Assembly (NCBI RefSeq): GCF_026340675.1
Contig: NZ_JAPEOX010000006.1
Span: 62,001-126,000 of the forward strand
DNA length: 64,000 nt
Source: Streptomyces sp. NBC_01264
Lineage (GTDB): Bacteria > Actinomycetota > Actinomycetes > Streptomycetales > Streptomycetaceae
Direction: 5' to 3'
The notes under the pieces are model-generated. The model worked only from the letters and a program-made list of their open reading frames with translations, did not search any database and was not told the DNA's origin. Both the position numbers and the translations under genes were made by a program. Within the stretch, counting starts at the first letter, position 1; each line of letters begins with the position of its first letter. Shown one piece after another: positions 45,808 through 54,790 of the stretch.

Positions 45808-46335
45808 GTGCGGCACATGGCTCTCACCGAACCGATTCACCACATAGGGTTGCTTGTGGCCGACTTGGAAGAGGCAATCGAGCGCTGGTCGCTCGCCACC
45901 GGATACAGGTTCAGCGAGGTCGCGCGTTACCAGACTGATTTCTACGTGGACCATAGCGACGCGCACCCCCATCACCATGATGCTCGGATTTCCTTTTCCA
46001 AGGAGGGGCCGCCTTTCATCGAACTCATGGAGTTCCATGGCGTGGGGACCCACTCCGCTGCGCAGGGCGAGGGAATTCATCACCTCGGCTTCATGGACCA
46101 CCCGGATGTGGAAGGGAAGAAGCGGGATCTGTCTGCCTGCGGGATGGGCTGCGATGGAATGGCCCTGGACGAGGACGGGAAGATCCTGCTCTGGTTCACG
46201 AAAAAGGAAGACCTCCACGGCATCAGGTTGGAATTCGTGAGCCCCGTCCCCCAGCCCATCGTGATGGACGACGGTCGGCCCGCCTACATCGACGAGCGTG
46301 GGTTTCCCGGCCTGTGGCCGCCCGAGCGGGCATGA
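45808..46335 (+). CDS. Vicinal-oxygen-chelate (VOC) protein, candidate cyclitol epimerase
   Basis: 175 aa, GTG 45808 with GGGAAGG 5 nt upstream; an ATG three codons later is too far from that site. Two VOC repeats: metal-ligand candidates His in IHHIGLLVADLEEAIERW, Glu in FIELMEF, His in GIHHLGFMDH and Glu in GIRLEFVSP. In the cetoniacytone pathway CetB, a VOC protein, epimerises 2-epi-5-epi-valiolone, and here the protein lies in the same locus as a sugar phosphate cyclase. So an epimerase acting on the cyclase product is the favoured role; glyoxalase or methylmalonyl-CoA epimerase-type chemistry is the alternative. Confidence 0.78.
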   Translation: MRHMALTEPIHHIGLLVADLEEAIERWSLATGYRFSEVARYQTDFYVDHSDAHPHHHDARISFSKEGPPFIELMEFHGVGTHSAAQGEGIHHLGFMDHPDVEGKKRDLSACGMGCDGMALDEDGKILLWFTKKEDLHGIRLEFVSPVPQPIVMDDGRPAYIDERGFPGLWPPERA

Positions 46336-46386
46336 ACGGAACGGCTGCCGCGCGGTCCAGTGGGCCAGAACAGGTGGTGAGGAACA

Positions 46387-47538
46387 GTGGAGTCGACGGG
46401 TGCGCAGGTATGGACGGGTGCGAATCGGCTGGAGTGGATGTCCCTGCCGCTGCCGGAGCCCAGTCCCGGAGGACTGTTGTTGGAGGTGACAGCGAACGGG
46501 ATCTGCGGCACTGACCTGCACTTCCTGTCGAGTGTCCCCTCCGCCCCGCTAGTCCTCGGCCACGAAATCGTCGGGAGGATTGTTGCTTTCGGGCCTGGGC
46601 ACGAACATCGTGACGCCGACGGCGAGCAGTTGGTGGAGGGTGACCGCATCGCGTTGTTCCCGTGGCTTCCCTGCCGCCGCTGCTGGGGGTGCCAACGCTT
46701 CGGCCCCGGCGCCACAACCTGCACCAACGCCTTCGTTTACGGGATTCCGCCCGAGGCGATCGGGCTGCCGCCGCTGGCCGGGGCAATCGGCGATCGCTGC
46801 AGCCCGTCGCTGACGGGCGGGTTCGGTCGCCACGTGGACGTCCGTCCCGGCACATACATGTGGCGGGTGCCGCAGGAGATGGCCGACACCGTGGCATCTC
46901 TGTTGGACCCGTTGGCCGTGGCGGTGCGAACCGTGGACGTGACTCGTACTCCTACGGGTGCCTGGGACGAGGTCCTCACCCCGGATTCGACGGCCGTGGT
47001 CCTGGGTTTGGGGGCGGTGGGCTTGCTCACCTGCATCGTGCTCCGCCAGGCCGGGGTCGGAACCGTGGTGGCCTCCGGTGCACGCCAGGCCCGGTTGGCG
47101 GCCGCCCGTGCCGTGGGTGTCGATCTCGTTCTGGACACCAGCGAAACTGATGCGGCTGTCCGTCGTGATGCGGTGCTGGACGTGACGCAGGGACGTGGCG
47201 CGGATCTTTTGGTCGACGCGACGAACAGCGCGGCAGCCCTCAGAGAGGGCTTGGGCATGGTCCGCCGGCTGGGAACGGTCGTAGAGGTCGGCAACATCAT
47301 CTCCGATGGGACCACCGTGCTGCTGGATCCGGCTCGGGATGTCTGCCAGCGCAACCTGCGTTTGCTGGGAGTGAGTTTCAATCCGCCTAGGTCCTATACC
47401 GAGGGCATGGCGCTGTTGGCTCGGGGAGACTTGCCCTTCGAAGCGCTCATCACCCGGAGCCGACCGTTCGAGGAGGCCATGGCGGCGCTCGATGACCTGT
47501 CTGGTGATGTCGTGAAGATCGTCCTGACGGGGCCCTGA
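46387..47538 (+). CDS. Zinc-dependent medium-chain alcohol dehydrogenase
   Basis: 383 aa, GTG start with GTGAGGAAC upstream. Catalytic-zinc residues in GICGTD (Cys) and LGHE (His-Glu). The structural-zinc lobe has four Cys in CRRCWGCQRFGPGATTC. NAD(P) Rossmann fold GLGAVGLLTCIVLRQAG. Closest in style to sorbitol/threonine dehydrogenase-type polyol enzymes. Likely oxidises a secondary hydroxyl of the cyclitol or its precursor. Lies 50 bp after the VOC gene and 1 nt before the transporter, so all three probably form one operon. Confidence 0.85.
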   Translation: MESTGAQVWTGANRLEWMSLPLPEPSPGGLLLEVTANGICGTDLHFLSSVPSAPLVLGHEIVGRIVAFGPGHEHRDADGEQLVEGDRIALFPWLPCRRCWGCQRFGPGATTCTNAFVYGIPPEAIGLPPLAGAIGDRCSPSLTGGFGRHVDVRPGTYMWRVPQEMADTVASLLDPLAVAVRTVDVTRTPTGAWDEVLTPDSTAVVLGLGAVGLLTCIVLRQAGVGTVVASGARQARLAAARAVGVDLVLDTSETDAAVRRDAVLDVTQGRGADLLVDATNSAAALREGLGMVRRLGTVVEVGNIISDGTTVLLDPARDVCQRNLRLLGVSFNPPRSYTEGMALLARGDLPFEALITRSRPFEEAMAALDDLSGDVVKIVLTGP

Positions 47539-47539
47539 A

Positions 47540-48955
47540 GTGGGGCGAGGGCGGCGGCGGGGGCTTTCGCATGGTCCGGGCTGGCAGCGGACGGGCAGGG
47601 TAACTGGTCGTCTCTTCATGCTAGCCGCCTCGTGCGGCGTCCTTTTCGGCTTCTCGATCTCGTCGATGAACCAGATCATCGACGAGATCCGACACAAGTG
47701 GTTACTAACCGACCTCCACCAAGGGGTCGTGGTGAGCGCCCTCGTGGTGGGCGCACTGACCGGATGCCTGGTGACTGGCGCGCTCACGCAGAGGCTCGGT
47801 CGCCGCTCCGCCCTCGTCGTCAGCGGTCTAGTCGCGACCGCCTCCGCCGGGATCTGCTCGGTAGCACCTAACGAGCTGACGCTCGTCGGGGGCCGTTTCC
47901 TGATCGGGATGTCCGTCGGCGTCACTTCGGCCGTCGCGCCGGTGCTACTCGCCGAACTGGCGGCTGCACGCCTACGTGGTTTCATGATCACCAGCTACCA
48001 GCTCGCCATCACCGTGGGCGTGTTGATCGCGCTGTCCCTGGGAGCAGCCCTGCCCGACTCTGGTCAGTGGCGCCTCGTGGTGGCCGTGAACGCAGTCCCC
48101 GCCGTGTTCCAGGCCGTTTCAGCCTTCCTCCTCCCGCGGACACCCGCCGACTTGCTGGCAGGCGGACAGGAGGAGGAGGCACGCCGGGTCCTGCGTTCCA
48201 CCCGAGGCCGAGAGGAGGCCCTTGCTGAGTACGCGCGTCTGGTCCGTGTCCGGGGTCTTCCCGATGACGGGGTGCTGCGCAGCCTGAGCGACCCCGACCG
48301 CAGGCTGGCAACGGCCATCGCGCTCGGAGCTGCCCTCATGAACGCCCTGGTCGGGATCGGAGCGGTGGTCTACTACTCCACACTGGTGTTCTCGACCGCG
48401 GGACTCGGAGGAACAAACGGAGCGGAGATCGCAAGTCTGTCGATCGGCGTGATGAACTTCGCCGCCTCCGTGATCGCGCTCGGTCTGATCCGTCGCTATG
48501 GCAGGCGGGTGCTGCTCTCCGTAGGCCTGACTGGCATGGCCCTGTCCCTCTGCCTGGCCGGCGGCAGCCTGCTCGGAGCGGGCGGAGCGGTCACAGGTCC
48601 GGTCACCGTTGGTGCAATCCTCATCTACACAGCTTGTTTCGCGTTCTCGGCCGGACCGGTCGCGTGGGTGCTACTCGCGGAGGTGCTCCCTCAGCAATCC
48701 AGTGTTCGGGTGGCCGCGGCGGCGCTCGGGCTGAACTGGGGTGCCAACCTCGTCGTCGCCCTGCTCTTCCCTATCGTCGTCAAGACGCCGGGGATTCCCG
48801 CAAGAGTGGGGCTGGTCTTTGTCTTCTTCGCCGTGCTGAGCCTGCTCTTCCTGTTCCTGGTCCGGCGCTTCGTTCCGGAGACGAAAGACCGGGACCTGTC
48901 GGAGATCCAGCGCGCCTTGCGCAGCGGCCCGCGCTCCAGAACGAAGCATGTGTGA
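47540..48955 (+). CDS. Sugar-porter-type MFS transporter
   Basis: 471 aa, GTG start one base after the dehydrogenase stop. Twelve predicted membrane helices. Sugar-porter marks: RLGRRSALV (motif A), GRFLIGMSVGV, and the cytoplasmic end VPETKDRDLSEI (PETKG-type). An N-terminal extension of about 20 basic residues suggests that a later start may be used. Codon 55 is TTA (HKWLL), so bldA-dependent expression is possible. Likely imports a polyol precursor or exports the cyclitol product. Confidence 0.85.
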   Translation: MGRGRRRGLSHGPGWQRTGRVTGRLFMLAASCGVLFGFSISSMNQIIDEIRHKWLLTDLHQGVVVSALVVGALTGCLVTGALTQRLGRRSALVVSGLVATASAGICSVAPNELTLVGGRFLIGMSVGVTSAVAPVLLAELAAARLRGFMITSYQLAITVGVLIALSLGAALPDSGQWRLVVAVNAVPAVFQAVSAFLLPRTPADLLAGGQEEEARRVLRSTRGREEALAEYARLVRVRGLPDDGVLRSLSDPDRRLATAIALGAALMNALVGIGAVVYYSTLVFSTAGLGGTNGAEIASLSIGVMNFAASVIALGLIRRYGRRVLLSVGLTGMALSLCLAGGSLLGAGGAVTGPVTVGAILIYTACFAFSAGPVAWVLLAEVLPQQSSVRVAAAALGLNWGANLVVALLFPIVVKTPGIPARVGLVFVFFAVLSLLFLFLVRRFVPETKDRDLSEIQRALRSGPRSRTKHV

Positions 48956-49013
48956 GCGGGCCATACGGTGTCCGCGGTACGTGCCACCTCGCCGGGGTTC
49001 CCCGGTCGTGTAC

Positions 49014-49802
49014 TCAAGCGATGGTCGGCACCACACCGCCGTCGACACGCAGGGCTGAGCCTGTCGTCGCCGAGGCCTCATCCGATCCGAGGTAGCGGAT
49101 CATGTTCGCGACCTCGCTCGGCAGCGCGAATCGCTGGATGAGCGACGTGGGCCGGTAGGACTGAAAGTACCGTCGTTCGGCTTCCTCGAAGGAAAGGTCC
49201 GGATAGGACTTCGAGATGAACTCCTCGGCCCCGGGGGTACGCGTCGGCCCCGGTAGTACGGTGTTCACCGTGACCCCGCTGCCCGCCACCCAGAGTGCGA
49301 ACCCCCGTGACACCGACAGCTGCGCCGCCTTGGTCATCCCATAGTGGATCATCTCTTTCGGCGTGAACAGCGCGCACTCACTGCTGATGAAGATGACGCG
49401 GCCCCATCCTTGGCGCACCATGGCGGGCGCGTAGTGGCGGGTCAGACGCACACCGCTGAGGACGTTCACCTCGAAGTGGCGCAGCCACTCCTCATCGCTG
49501 ATCTCGAAGGCGGGTGTCTCGGTGTAGATACCGGCGTTGTTCACCAAGATGTCCAGCTCCGGGACCGCCTCGCACACGCTCCGTACTCCTTCGGCGGTGG
49601 CGACGTCGCCCGCCGCGGGCAGCACCTTGCCCCAGCCCTCCTCGGCGGCCTCGGTGATCCGGTTCGCCGCGGCTCGAGTGCGTGCGGGGTCACGGCCATT
49701 GACATATACGGTATGCCCGTCCCGGGCAAAAGCCACAGCGGTGGCCTCTCCGATGCCGGACGTTGATCCGGTGATCAGCACACTGCGAATCTGACTGGAC
49801 AT
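49014..49802 (-). CDS. Short-chain dehydrogenase/reductase (SDR)
   Basis: 262 aa; ATG 49802 is chosen because GAGGTG sits 4-5 nt upstream. Classical SDR: cofactor loop TGSTSGIGEA, VNGRDPART suggesting NADP preference (Arg after strand 2), NNAG, catalytic Ser in ISSEC and Tyr-x-x-x-Lys in HYGMTKAA, and PGPTRTPGAEEF. Converges with the transporter gene and diverges from the isomerase gene. Likely a keto-cyclitol reductase or hydroxyl oxidase in the locus. Confidence 0.86.
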   Translation of the reverse strand: MSSQIRSVLITGSTSGIGEATAVAFARDGHTVYVNGRDPARTRAAANRITEAAEEGWGKVLPAAGDVATAEGVRSVCEAVPELDILVNNAGIYTETPAFEISDEEWLRHFEVNVLSGVRLTRHYAPAMVRQGWGRVIFISSECALFTPKEMIHYGMTKAAQLSVSRGFALWVAGSGVTVNTVLPGPTRTPGAEEFISKSYPDLSFEEAERRYFQSYRPTSLIQRFALPSEVANMIRYLGSDEASATTGSALRVDGGVVPTIA

Positions 49803-49866
49803 GACGCACCTCATGGTTAGAGGGGATAATTGAGGTTGGGGTTACAACACGAGACGAGGGAATGCC
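49803..49866. promoter_or_regulatory. Divergent promoter region, SDR / isomerase-like gene
   Basis: A 64-bp space between divergent starts. It contains the SDR ribosome site (minus) and ACGAGACGAGGGA before ATG 49867 (plus). It is short enough that both promoters must overlap or be leaderless on one side. Confidence 0.5.
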
Positions 49867-50868
49867 ATGAAACTCGGCGTCTACACTGCTTGCCTCCACG
49901 ACCGGACCCTCACCGAATGCCTCGACGTTCTGCATGAGCTCGGGCTGGGCGGGATAGAACTCAACGCCGGTGGCTTCATGCCGGCACCTCACCTCCACGT
50001 CGACGCACTCATGGCCTCGGACCGGGCCCGCCGCCAGTTCCTGGCCACGCTGGCAGACGCGCAGATTGAGCTGACCGCCCTGAACGTCAACTGCAACCCC
50101 CTTCACCCCGACCGCAGGGTCGGCGCTACCTACACGGCCGACCTGCACCAAGCCGTGGAACTCGCCGGCCTCTTGGGCGTACGCAACGTCGTGACCATGT
50201 CTGGACTGCCCGGCGACCACCCCGGTGGGAGGACGCCTGCCTGGATGGTCCAGCCTTGGCACAGCGCGGCCACCGACGCCCTGCGCTATCAGTGGGAGGA
50301 GGTCGGCGTGCCCTTCTGGACCGACATCGAGCACCGCGCAGCCCGGGCGGGAGTCCGAATCTGCATCGAGATGCACCCGCACAACCTCGTATACAACCCG
50401 GCCACCCTGGTACGCCTCATCGAGCAGACCAACGCCACGCATATCGGAGCCGAAATGGACCCGAGCCACCTTTTCTGGCAAGGCATGGAACCGCTCGACG
50501 CCATTGCATACCTCGGAGACCGAGTCTTCAACGCTGCGGCCAAGGACACTCGGATCAACCCGAAGAGCATGCAGTTGCACGGTGTACTCGACGACCGCTA
50601 CGTCACCCCGAATCCGGACGACCCTTCCGCCATCAGCCTCGGCGGCGATTACGTGCTGAACAGATTCCCCGACGACCCGCCCTGGCAGTTCGTCGCGGTG
50701 GGAAGGGCTCACGACACCGCGTACTGGCAGTCTTTCCTTGCTGCCTTGTCGTCGATCGACCCCGACATGCCCGTCAACATCGAGCACGAAGACGACGAGA
50801 TCACGGTGAGGGAGGGCCTGCGGATCGCGTCCGAGAACCTCCTCGCCGCCGCCCGGCAGCTCCCGTAG
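49867..50868 (+). CDS. Sugar-phosphate isomerase/epimerase-like TIM-barrel protein
   Basis: 333 aa, ATG with GACGAGGGA upstream. Xylose-isomerase-like AP-endonuclease-2 fold: MKLGVYTACLHDRTL, GIELNAGGF, metal ligands likely Glu in CIEMHPHN, Asp in GAEMDPSHLFWQ, His/Asp in KDTRIN and Glu in VNIEHEDDE. Members include inosose dehydratases/isomerases and the partners of bacterial pyranose-oxidase-type enzymes in C-glycoside breakdown. Next to a pyranose-oxidase-like gene and a cyclase, so it may isomerise or dehydrate a keto-cyclitol. Exact reaction unknown. Confidence 0.82.
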   Translation: MKLGVYTACLHDRTLTECLDVLHELGLGGIELNAGGFMPAPHLHVDALMASDRARRQFLATLADAQIELTALNVNCNPLHPDRRVGATYTADLHQAVELAGLLGVRNVVTMSGLPGDHPGGRTPAWMVQPWHSAATDALRYQWEEVGVPFWTDIEHRAARAGVRICIEMHPHNLVYNPATLVRLIEQTNATHIGAEMDPSHLFWQGMEPLDAIAYLGDRVFNAAAKDTRINPKSMQLHGVLDDRYVTPNPDDPSAISLGGDYVLNRFPDDPPWQFVAVGRAHDTAYWQSFLAALSSIDPDMPVNIEHEDDEITVREGLRIASENLLAAARQLP

Positions 50869-50945
50869 CAGCAGCTGTCCGCACCGGGGCGCGCAGCCCG
50901 CCGGTCCCTCTCCTGCCTCACAGGCAACGCCCAGCCTGCCCAACG

Positions 50946-52544
50946 TCAGTCGCCGCCTTCGCCGCCTACGAGCCGTTCGGATGCCTTCAGAGCAAGAGCC
51001 ATGCTGGTCAGCGTCGGATTGCAAGCGGTGGCCGTCGGAATGACACCGTTGCCGCCGAGGAAGAGGTTCTCCATGCCCCACACCTTGGAGTTGTGGTCGA
51101 CGACGCTGGTGTCCGGGTCTTCCCCCATCCGCACCGTCCCTGAGATGTGGAGGGGGAGGCCGGGGGTAGGAAAACGGGGCTCCGATCCCGGCAGGAAGCC
51201 GCCGATCGCCAGCGCGGCACGGATCATCTCGCCCATCATCGAGTGGAGCCGGGCTCCGTCCGCAGCGCTGTAGGCGAAGTCGAACGTCGGTTGCGGCATG
51301 TCGTGTACGTCGGTGTGGGTGTCCGAGAACGTCACCCGGTTCTCCGGCCGTGGATCGACTAGACCGAACCACCTCAGGTCCACGATCAAGCGCCCGTCCA
51401 CGTGCGGCGGTATGTCGCCGTAGTGAAATGAGTCGCGATTGATCTGTGCATGCCAAGGTCGTCCCTCCGTGACGGGAATCCAGACATTGGGGTCGGGATC
51501 GTCCACCGGGATCGGCAGTTCGTCCTCGGGGAATCGCTCGCGGTGGCCAAGGACTTGCCTGCTGAAGTACTGAGTGGTGCCCGCCAGGTCGACCAACTCC
51601 TGCAGCAGTGTCACCTGGCAGAAGGTCGTGGGATGTTCGGTCAGGTACCGGCCCAGGGCTGGCGGGCGGATCCCGGAGGCCCACAACAGCTGCGGCGTCA
51701 GCACCGCCCCTGCCGCAACCACGTATTGGTCGGCTTCGACCCTCATCTCGCGACTCCGCGCAAGATCCCGGACCTGCGCGCTCACGATCCTGGACCCACT
51801 GGCGTCACGGACCAAACGGGTGCACAGGTGGTGGGGGAGCAGGGTGAACCGAGGCTCCCCACCGTCCGCAAGCCTTCCAAGAACTGTGTCCGTGCCGGCC
51901 CAGTGCACCATGCGGGGGTTATCCACGCGGCGGTTGACCGCCAAGGGAAGGCCTTGGACCTGATAGCCATCGGGGAGCTCCGAGAACTCCTCGCGAAGGG
52001 CTTCGATGATCAACTGCTGACGCATGGACCCGTCGAACTCGTGCCGACTCACGCCTAGGATCTCCTCGGCCTGGCCGTAGTAGGTCTCCCAGTCACTCTC
52101 ACTGATGCCCTGATACCGCTCCATCGTCGGGTGATGCCGGGGGCAGGCGCAGGTCCAATGCGTGGCCATCCCGCCGACCGCGTAGCACGCAGCGGCCGCG
52201 GGGATGTTGCGGTACGGATCCTGATCAGGGTTTTCAGCATTGCGGGCACTGCTGCGGTTGGTGCCGTACTCGGGCACGGCCGACGGGTCCACGGCGAGCT
52301 CCGGCCGTGCACTGGAGGGCACTGACAACAGATGCAGGTGACCGCGGATCACAGGCGCGAACATGTTGGGGTCGCGCTGGTAGATGTAGGCGTTCTTGAG
52401 GTTCTCACCCGGACGCGCCGAGAGCTGCTCGCCCGCTTCCACCATGAGGACCCGCTTGCCCGCGTCGATGAGTTTACGGGCAAACGTCGCCCCCAGCGGG
52501 CCGGACCCCACGATCAATACATCGGCACGGTGCGTATCCGACAT
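50946..52544 (-). CDS. GMC/pyranose-2-oxidase-like flavoprotein
   Basis: 532 aa. ADP-binding LIVGSGPLGATFARKL. His129 in GGMATHWTCACPRHHP matches the position at which pyranose 2-oxidase carries covalent FAD (THWTCATP). The substrate domain includes LGRYLTEHPTTF. The C-terminal catalytic pair is His in LHISGTVRMGED and Asn in TACNPTLTSMALAL. No signal peptide, so cytosolic. The family oxidises C2 or C3 of pyranoses and some glycosides; with a cyclase next door, a ring hydroxyl of a cyclitol is a plausible substrate. Divergent from the cyclase gene. Confidence 0.86.
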   Translation of the reverse strand: MSDTHRADVLIVGSGPLGATFARKLIDAGKRVLMVEAGEQLSARPGENLKNAYIYQRDPNMFAPVIRGHLHLLSVPSSARPELAVDPSAVPEYGTNRSSARNAENPDQDPYRNIPAAAACYAVGGMATHWTCACPRHHPTMERYQGISESDWETYYGQAEEILGVSRHEFDGSMRQQLIIEALREEFSELPDGYQVQGLPLAVNRRVDNPRMVHWAGTDTVLGRLADGGEPRFTLLPHHLCTRLVRDASGSRIVSAQVRDLARSREMRVEADQYVVAAGAVLTPQLLWASGIRPPALGRYLTEHPTTFCQVTLLQELVDLAGTTQYFSRQVLGHRERFPEDELPIPVDDPDPNVWIPVTEGRPWHAQINRDSFHYGDIPPHVDGRLIVDLRWFGLVDPRPENRVTFSDTHTDVHDMPQPTFDFAYSAADGARLHSMMGEMIRAALAIGGFLPGSEPRFPTPGLPLHISGTVRMGEDPDTSVVDHNSKVWGMENLFLGGNGVIPTATACNPTLTSMALALKASERLVGGEGGD

Positions 52545-52719
52545 GGCAGTCCCGTTCGTCGTGCCGGCCAGGCCCAGCGGGCAGCCGCTCAGGGCCTATC
52601 TGTCGATCTGCGAAACAATGATAGTCCGTGCAGCCATTGCCGCGCTCTGGAGGTTTGAGGGCGCCAACCGCCGTATGCTGTATGGATAGGCCCTAGATCC
52701 CAATCCTTGTGGGGTTCAG
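52545..52719. promoter_or_regulatory. Divergent promoter region, pyranose-oxidase-like / cyclase
   Basis: 175 bp, AT-richer in its right half (TATGCTGTATGGATAGG near 52674-52690). No good ribosome site before ATG 52720 (GTGGGGTTCAG only). Promoters for both directions are expected here. Confidence 0.5.
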
Positions 52720-53925
52720 ATGCAGAAGACGACCGTAGCTAGTTGGACCGTGTCGGCTACACGGCACATCGACTATGAAATCCTCGAGTCGCCGAATCTC
52801 CTTGATCCGGAAAATCCTGACCTCGCAGCACTGCCGTACGGGTCACAGGGGGGCGGCAGGCGCCTCGTAGTAATCGATGAGGCAGTGCAAGGGATCTTCG
52901 GAGACCGGATCCGAGGCTACTTCGCCGCCCGTAACAAGGACATGGACTACCTCACGCTGCCTGGCGGCGACGAACACAAGACTCTTGATCAGGTCGTGCA
53001 CGTGGCCAGCCGTCTGAACGAAATCGGCACCCGCCGGGCGGGTACTCCGCCGATCGCCATTGGCGGAGGAGTCGTCCAGGACGTCGTCGGAATGGCCGCT
53101 GGCCTCTACCGGCGCGGCATTCCCTACGTCAGAGTGCCCACCACGCTGCTCGGGCAAATCGACGGGAGCGTGTCAGCGAAGAACGGCGTCAACTTCGAAG
53201 GCCACCGGAACCGGCTCGGCACGTTCGCGCCGCCCCCGCGCACCCTGATCGACAGAACGCTGATAGCGACGCTGCCCCGGCGCCAAATCAGCAGCGGCAT
53301 GGGCGAAATCATCAAGATGGCTCTGATTAAGGACGCCCGACTGTTCGACCTGCTCGAAGCATACGGCCCAGATCTTCTCACGGAACGTCTACAGGACACT
53401 GGGATCAGGACCAGCGCTGAAAAACCCGGCCAGGAGTGCATGCACCGTGCCATCGCCGGAATGGCCGAAGAACTCCAAAAGAACCTCTGGGAAACCGACC
53501 TCCGACGTATCGTGGACTACGGGCACACCTTCTCCCCAGCTGTAGAAATGAGGGCGCTCCCGGAGATTCTCCATGGCGAGGCCGTGGCCATGGGCTGCGT
53601 CTTCGGTGCCGTGCTGTCCGCACGCCGCGGAATCCTCCGGTATGGGCAACTGGAGCGGATCATCAAGACCGTACGGAGCATCGGTCTGGAACCCTCCCAC
53701 CCACTCTTCGGTGATCCGGAAATCCTTAACGACGCGCTATCCGAAACGGTGCGGCACCGCGACAACCATCAACACATCACCTTGCTGAGGGACGTAGGCA
53801 TCACCACGTTCGTCGACGACCTTACAACACAGGAGGTAGCCGGGGCAGCCGCCACAATGGTCTCCATCCTGAACGGAAAATCCCCGCTCCCTGATGTGGA
53901 GCTGGAGCTCCCCTCAAATGAGTAG
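52720..53925 (+). CDS. Sedoheptulose-7-phosphate cyclase (EEVS-type sugar phosphate cyclase)
   Basis: 401 aa. A dehydroquinate-synthase-fold enzyme of the C7 sugar phosphate cyclase type: GGGVVQDVVGMAAGLYRRGIPYVRVPTTLL, then G-Q-I-D-G-S-V-S-A-K-N and GVNFEGHRNRLGTFAPP. In this family that region separates 2-epi-5-epi-valiolone-type cyclases from dehydroquinate synthase. Zinc ligands Glu196 (GMGEIIK), His269 (YGHTFS) and His285 (LHGEAVAMG); NAD-dependent. Converts sedoheptulose 7-phosphate to a valiolone-type cyclitol, the entry step to C7-cyclitols. The exact isomer (EEVS, EVS or a gadusol-type product) cannot be fixed by eye. Its stop overlaps the reductase start. Confidence 0.9.
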   Translation: MQKTTVASWTVSATRHIDYEILESPNLLDPENPDLAALPYGSQGGGRRLVVIDEAVQGIFGDRIRGYFAARNKDMDYLTLPGGDEHKTLDQVVHVASRLNEIGTRRAGTPPIAIGGGVVQDVVGMAAGLYRRGIPYVRVPTTLLGQIDGSVSAKNGVNFEGHRNRLGTFAPPPRTLIDRTLIATLPRRQISSGMGEIIKMALIKDARLFDLLEAYGPDLLTERLQDTGIRTSAEKPGQECMHRAIAGMAEELQKNLWETDLRRIVDYGHTFSPAVEMRALPEILHGEAVAMGCVFGAVLSARRGILRYGQLERIIKTVRSIGLEPSHPLFGDPEILNDALSETVRHRDNHQHITLLRDVGITTFVDDLTTQEVAGAAATMVSILNGKSPLPDVELELPSNE

Positions 53926-54754
53926 GACACCCGCCCCGCGTCTCGCCCTACACTCTGGTGTCCTTATACCGAGTCTGGGCATGGGGACATGGCAACTATC
54001 CGATGACCAGTCAGCGCGCACCGTGTCGCAAGCGGCTAAGCTCGGTTACCGGTTGATCGACACGGCTTCTCAGTACGGAAACGAGCGCGGTGTCGGAGAA
54101 GGAATCCGAGCCAGCGGAATATCTCGAGACGAATTCTTCATCATCTCAAAGCTGAACGGCGCGGACCAGGGATACGACCGGGCCCTGCGCGGATTCGACG
54201 AAAGCCTCGAGCGCCTGGGCCTCGACCGGCTCGACATGTACCTTATTCACTGGCCGATGCCCCGTCGAGGCCTCTACGTGGACACATGGCGCGCCTTCAT
54301 CCGACTACTTAATGAGGGTCGGGTCAGCGCCATAGGCGTATCCAACTTCACCTCGGCGCATCTGGACCGACTCGCTGCCGCAACGGGTGTCCTGCCGGCA
54401 GTCGACCAAGTACAGCTCAACCCCAGGGTCGCCCAACGCGCGCTGCGTCGTCATGCCACCCACCACAACGTCGTCGTGCAGTCGTGGGGCCCCCTGGGCC
54501 AAGGCGGATCGTTGCTCGAGGACCCAGTAGTCCGTCGCCTGGCCGTGCACCACGGCAAGAGTCCCGGCCAGATAGTCCTGCGATGGCACCTCGACGAGAA
54601 CCTGATCCCTATAGCCAAGTCGGCCAACCTCGGCCGGCTGGCCCAGAACATCGACGTCTTCGACTTTCATCTCACACGTGAGGAGCTTCTGCAAATAGCC
54701 GCCCTGGACGGCCGCGAGAACCCCATCGATCCCGACGAGTTCGAACAAGACTAG
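53918..54754 (+). CDS. Aldo/keto reductase
   Basis: 278 aa; ATG 53918 overlaps the cyclase stop by 8 nt, so co-translated. AKR barrel with Asp-Tyr-Lys-His catalytic set: DTASQYGNE (Asp, Tyr), IISKL (Lys), YLIHWP (His). NADPH-binding end IPIAKSANLGRLAQNIDVFDF. Length and motifs match AKR5-type reductases. Likely reduces a carbonyl of the cyclitol; the tight coupling to the cyclase makes it an early tailoring enzyme. Confidence 0.88.
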   Translation: MSRTPAPRLALHSGVLIPSLGMGTWQLSDDQSARTVSQAAKLGYRLIDTASQYGNERGVGEGIRASGISRDEFFIISKLNGADQGYDRALRGFDESLERLGLDRLDMYLIHWPMPRRGLYVDTWRAFIRLLNEGRVSAIGVSNFTSAHLDRLAAATGVLPAVDQVQLNPRVAQRALRRHATHHNVVVQSWGPLGQGGSLLEDPVVRRLAVHHGKSPGQIVLRWHLDENLIPIAKSANLGRLAQNIDVFDFHLTREELLQIAALDGRENPIDPDEFEQD

Positions 54755-54790
54755 AAGCGGGTTGAATAGCTTTCCCGGAGAGGTCGTTTT

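Noticed and set aside
52720..53925. Calling the cyclase a 3-dehydroquinate synthase
   Set aside because: The NAD loop and the VNF.GH.NRLGT segment are of the C7 sugar-phosphate-cyclase type, and no shikimate genes are nearby.
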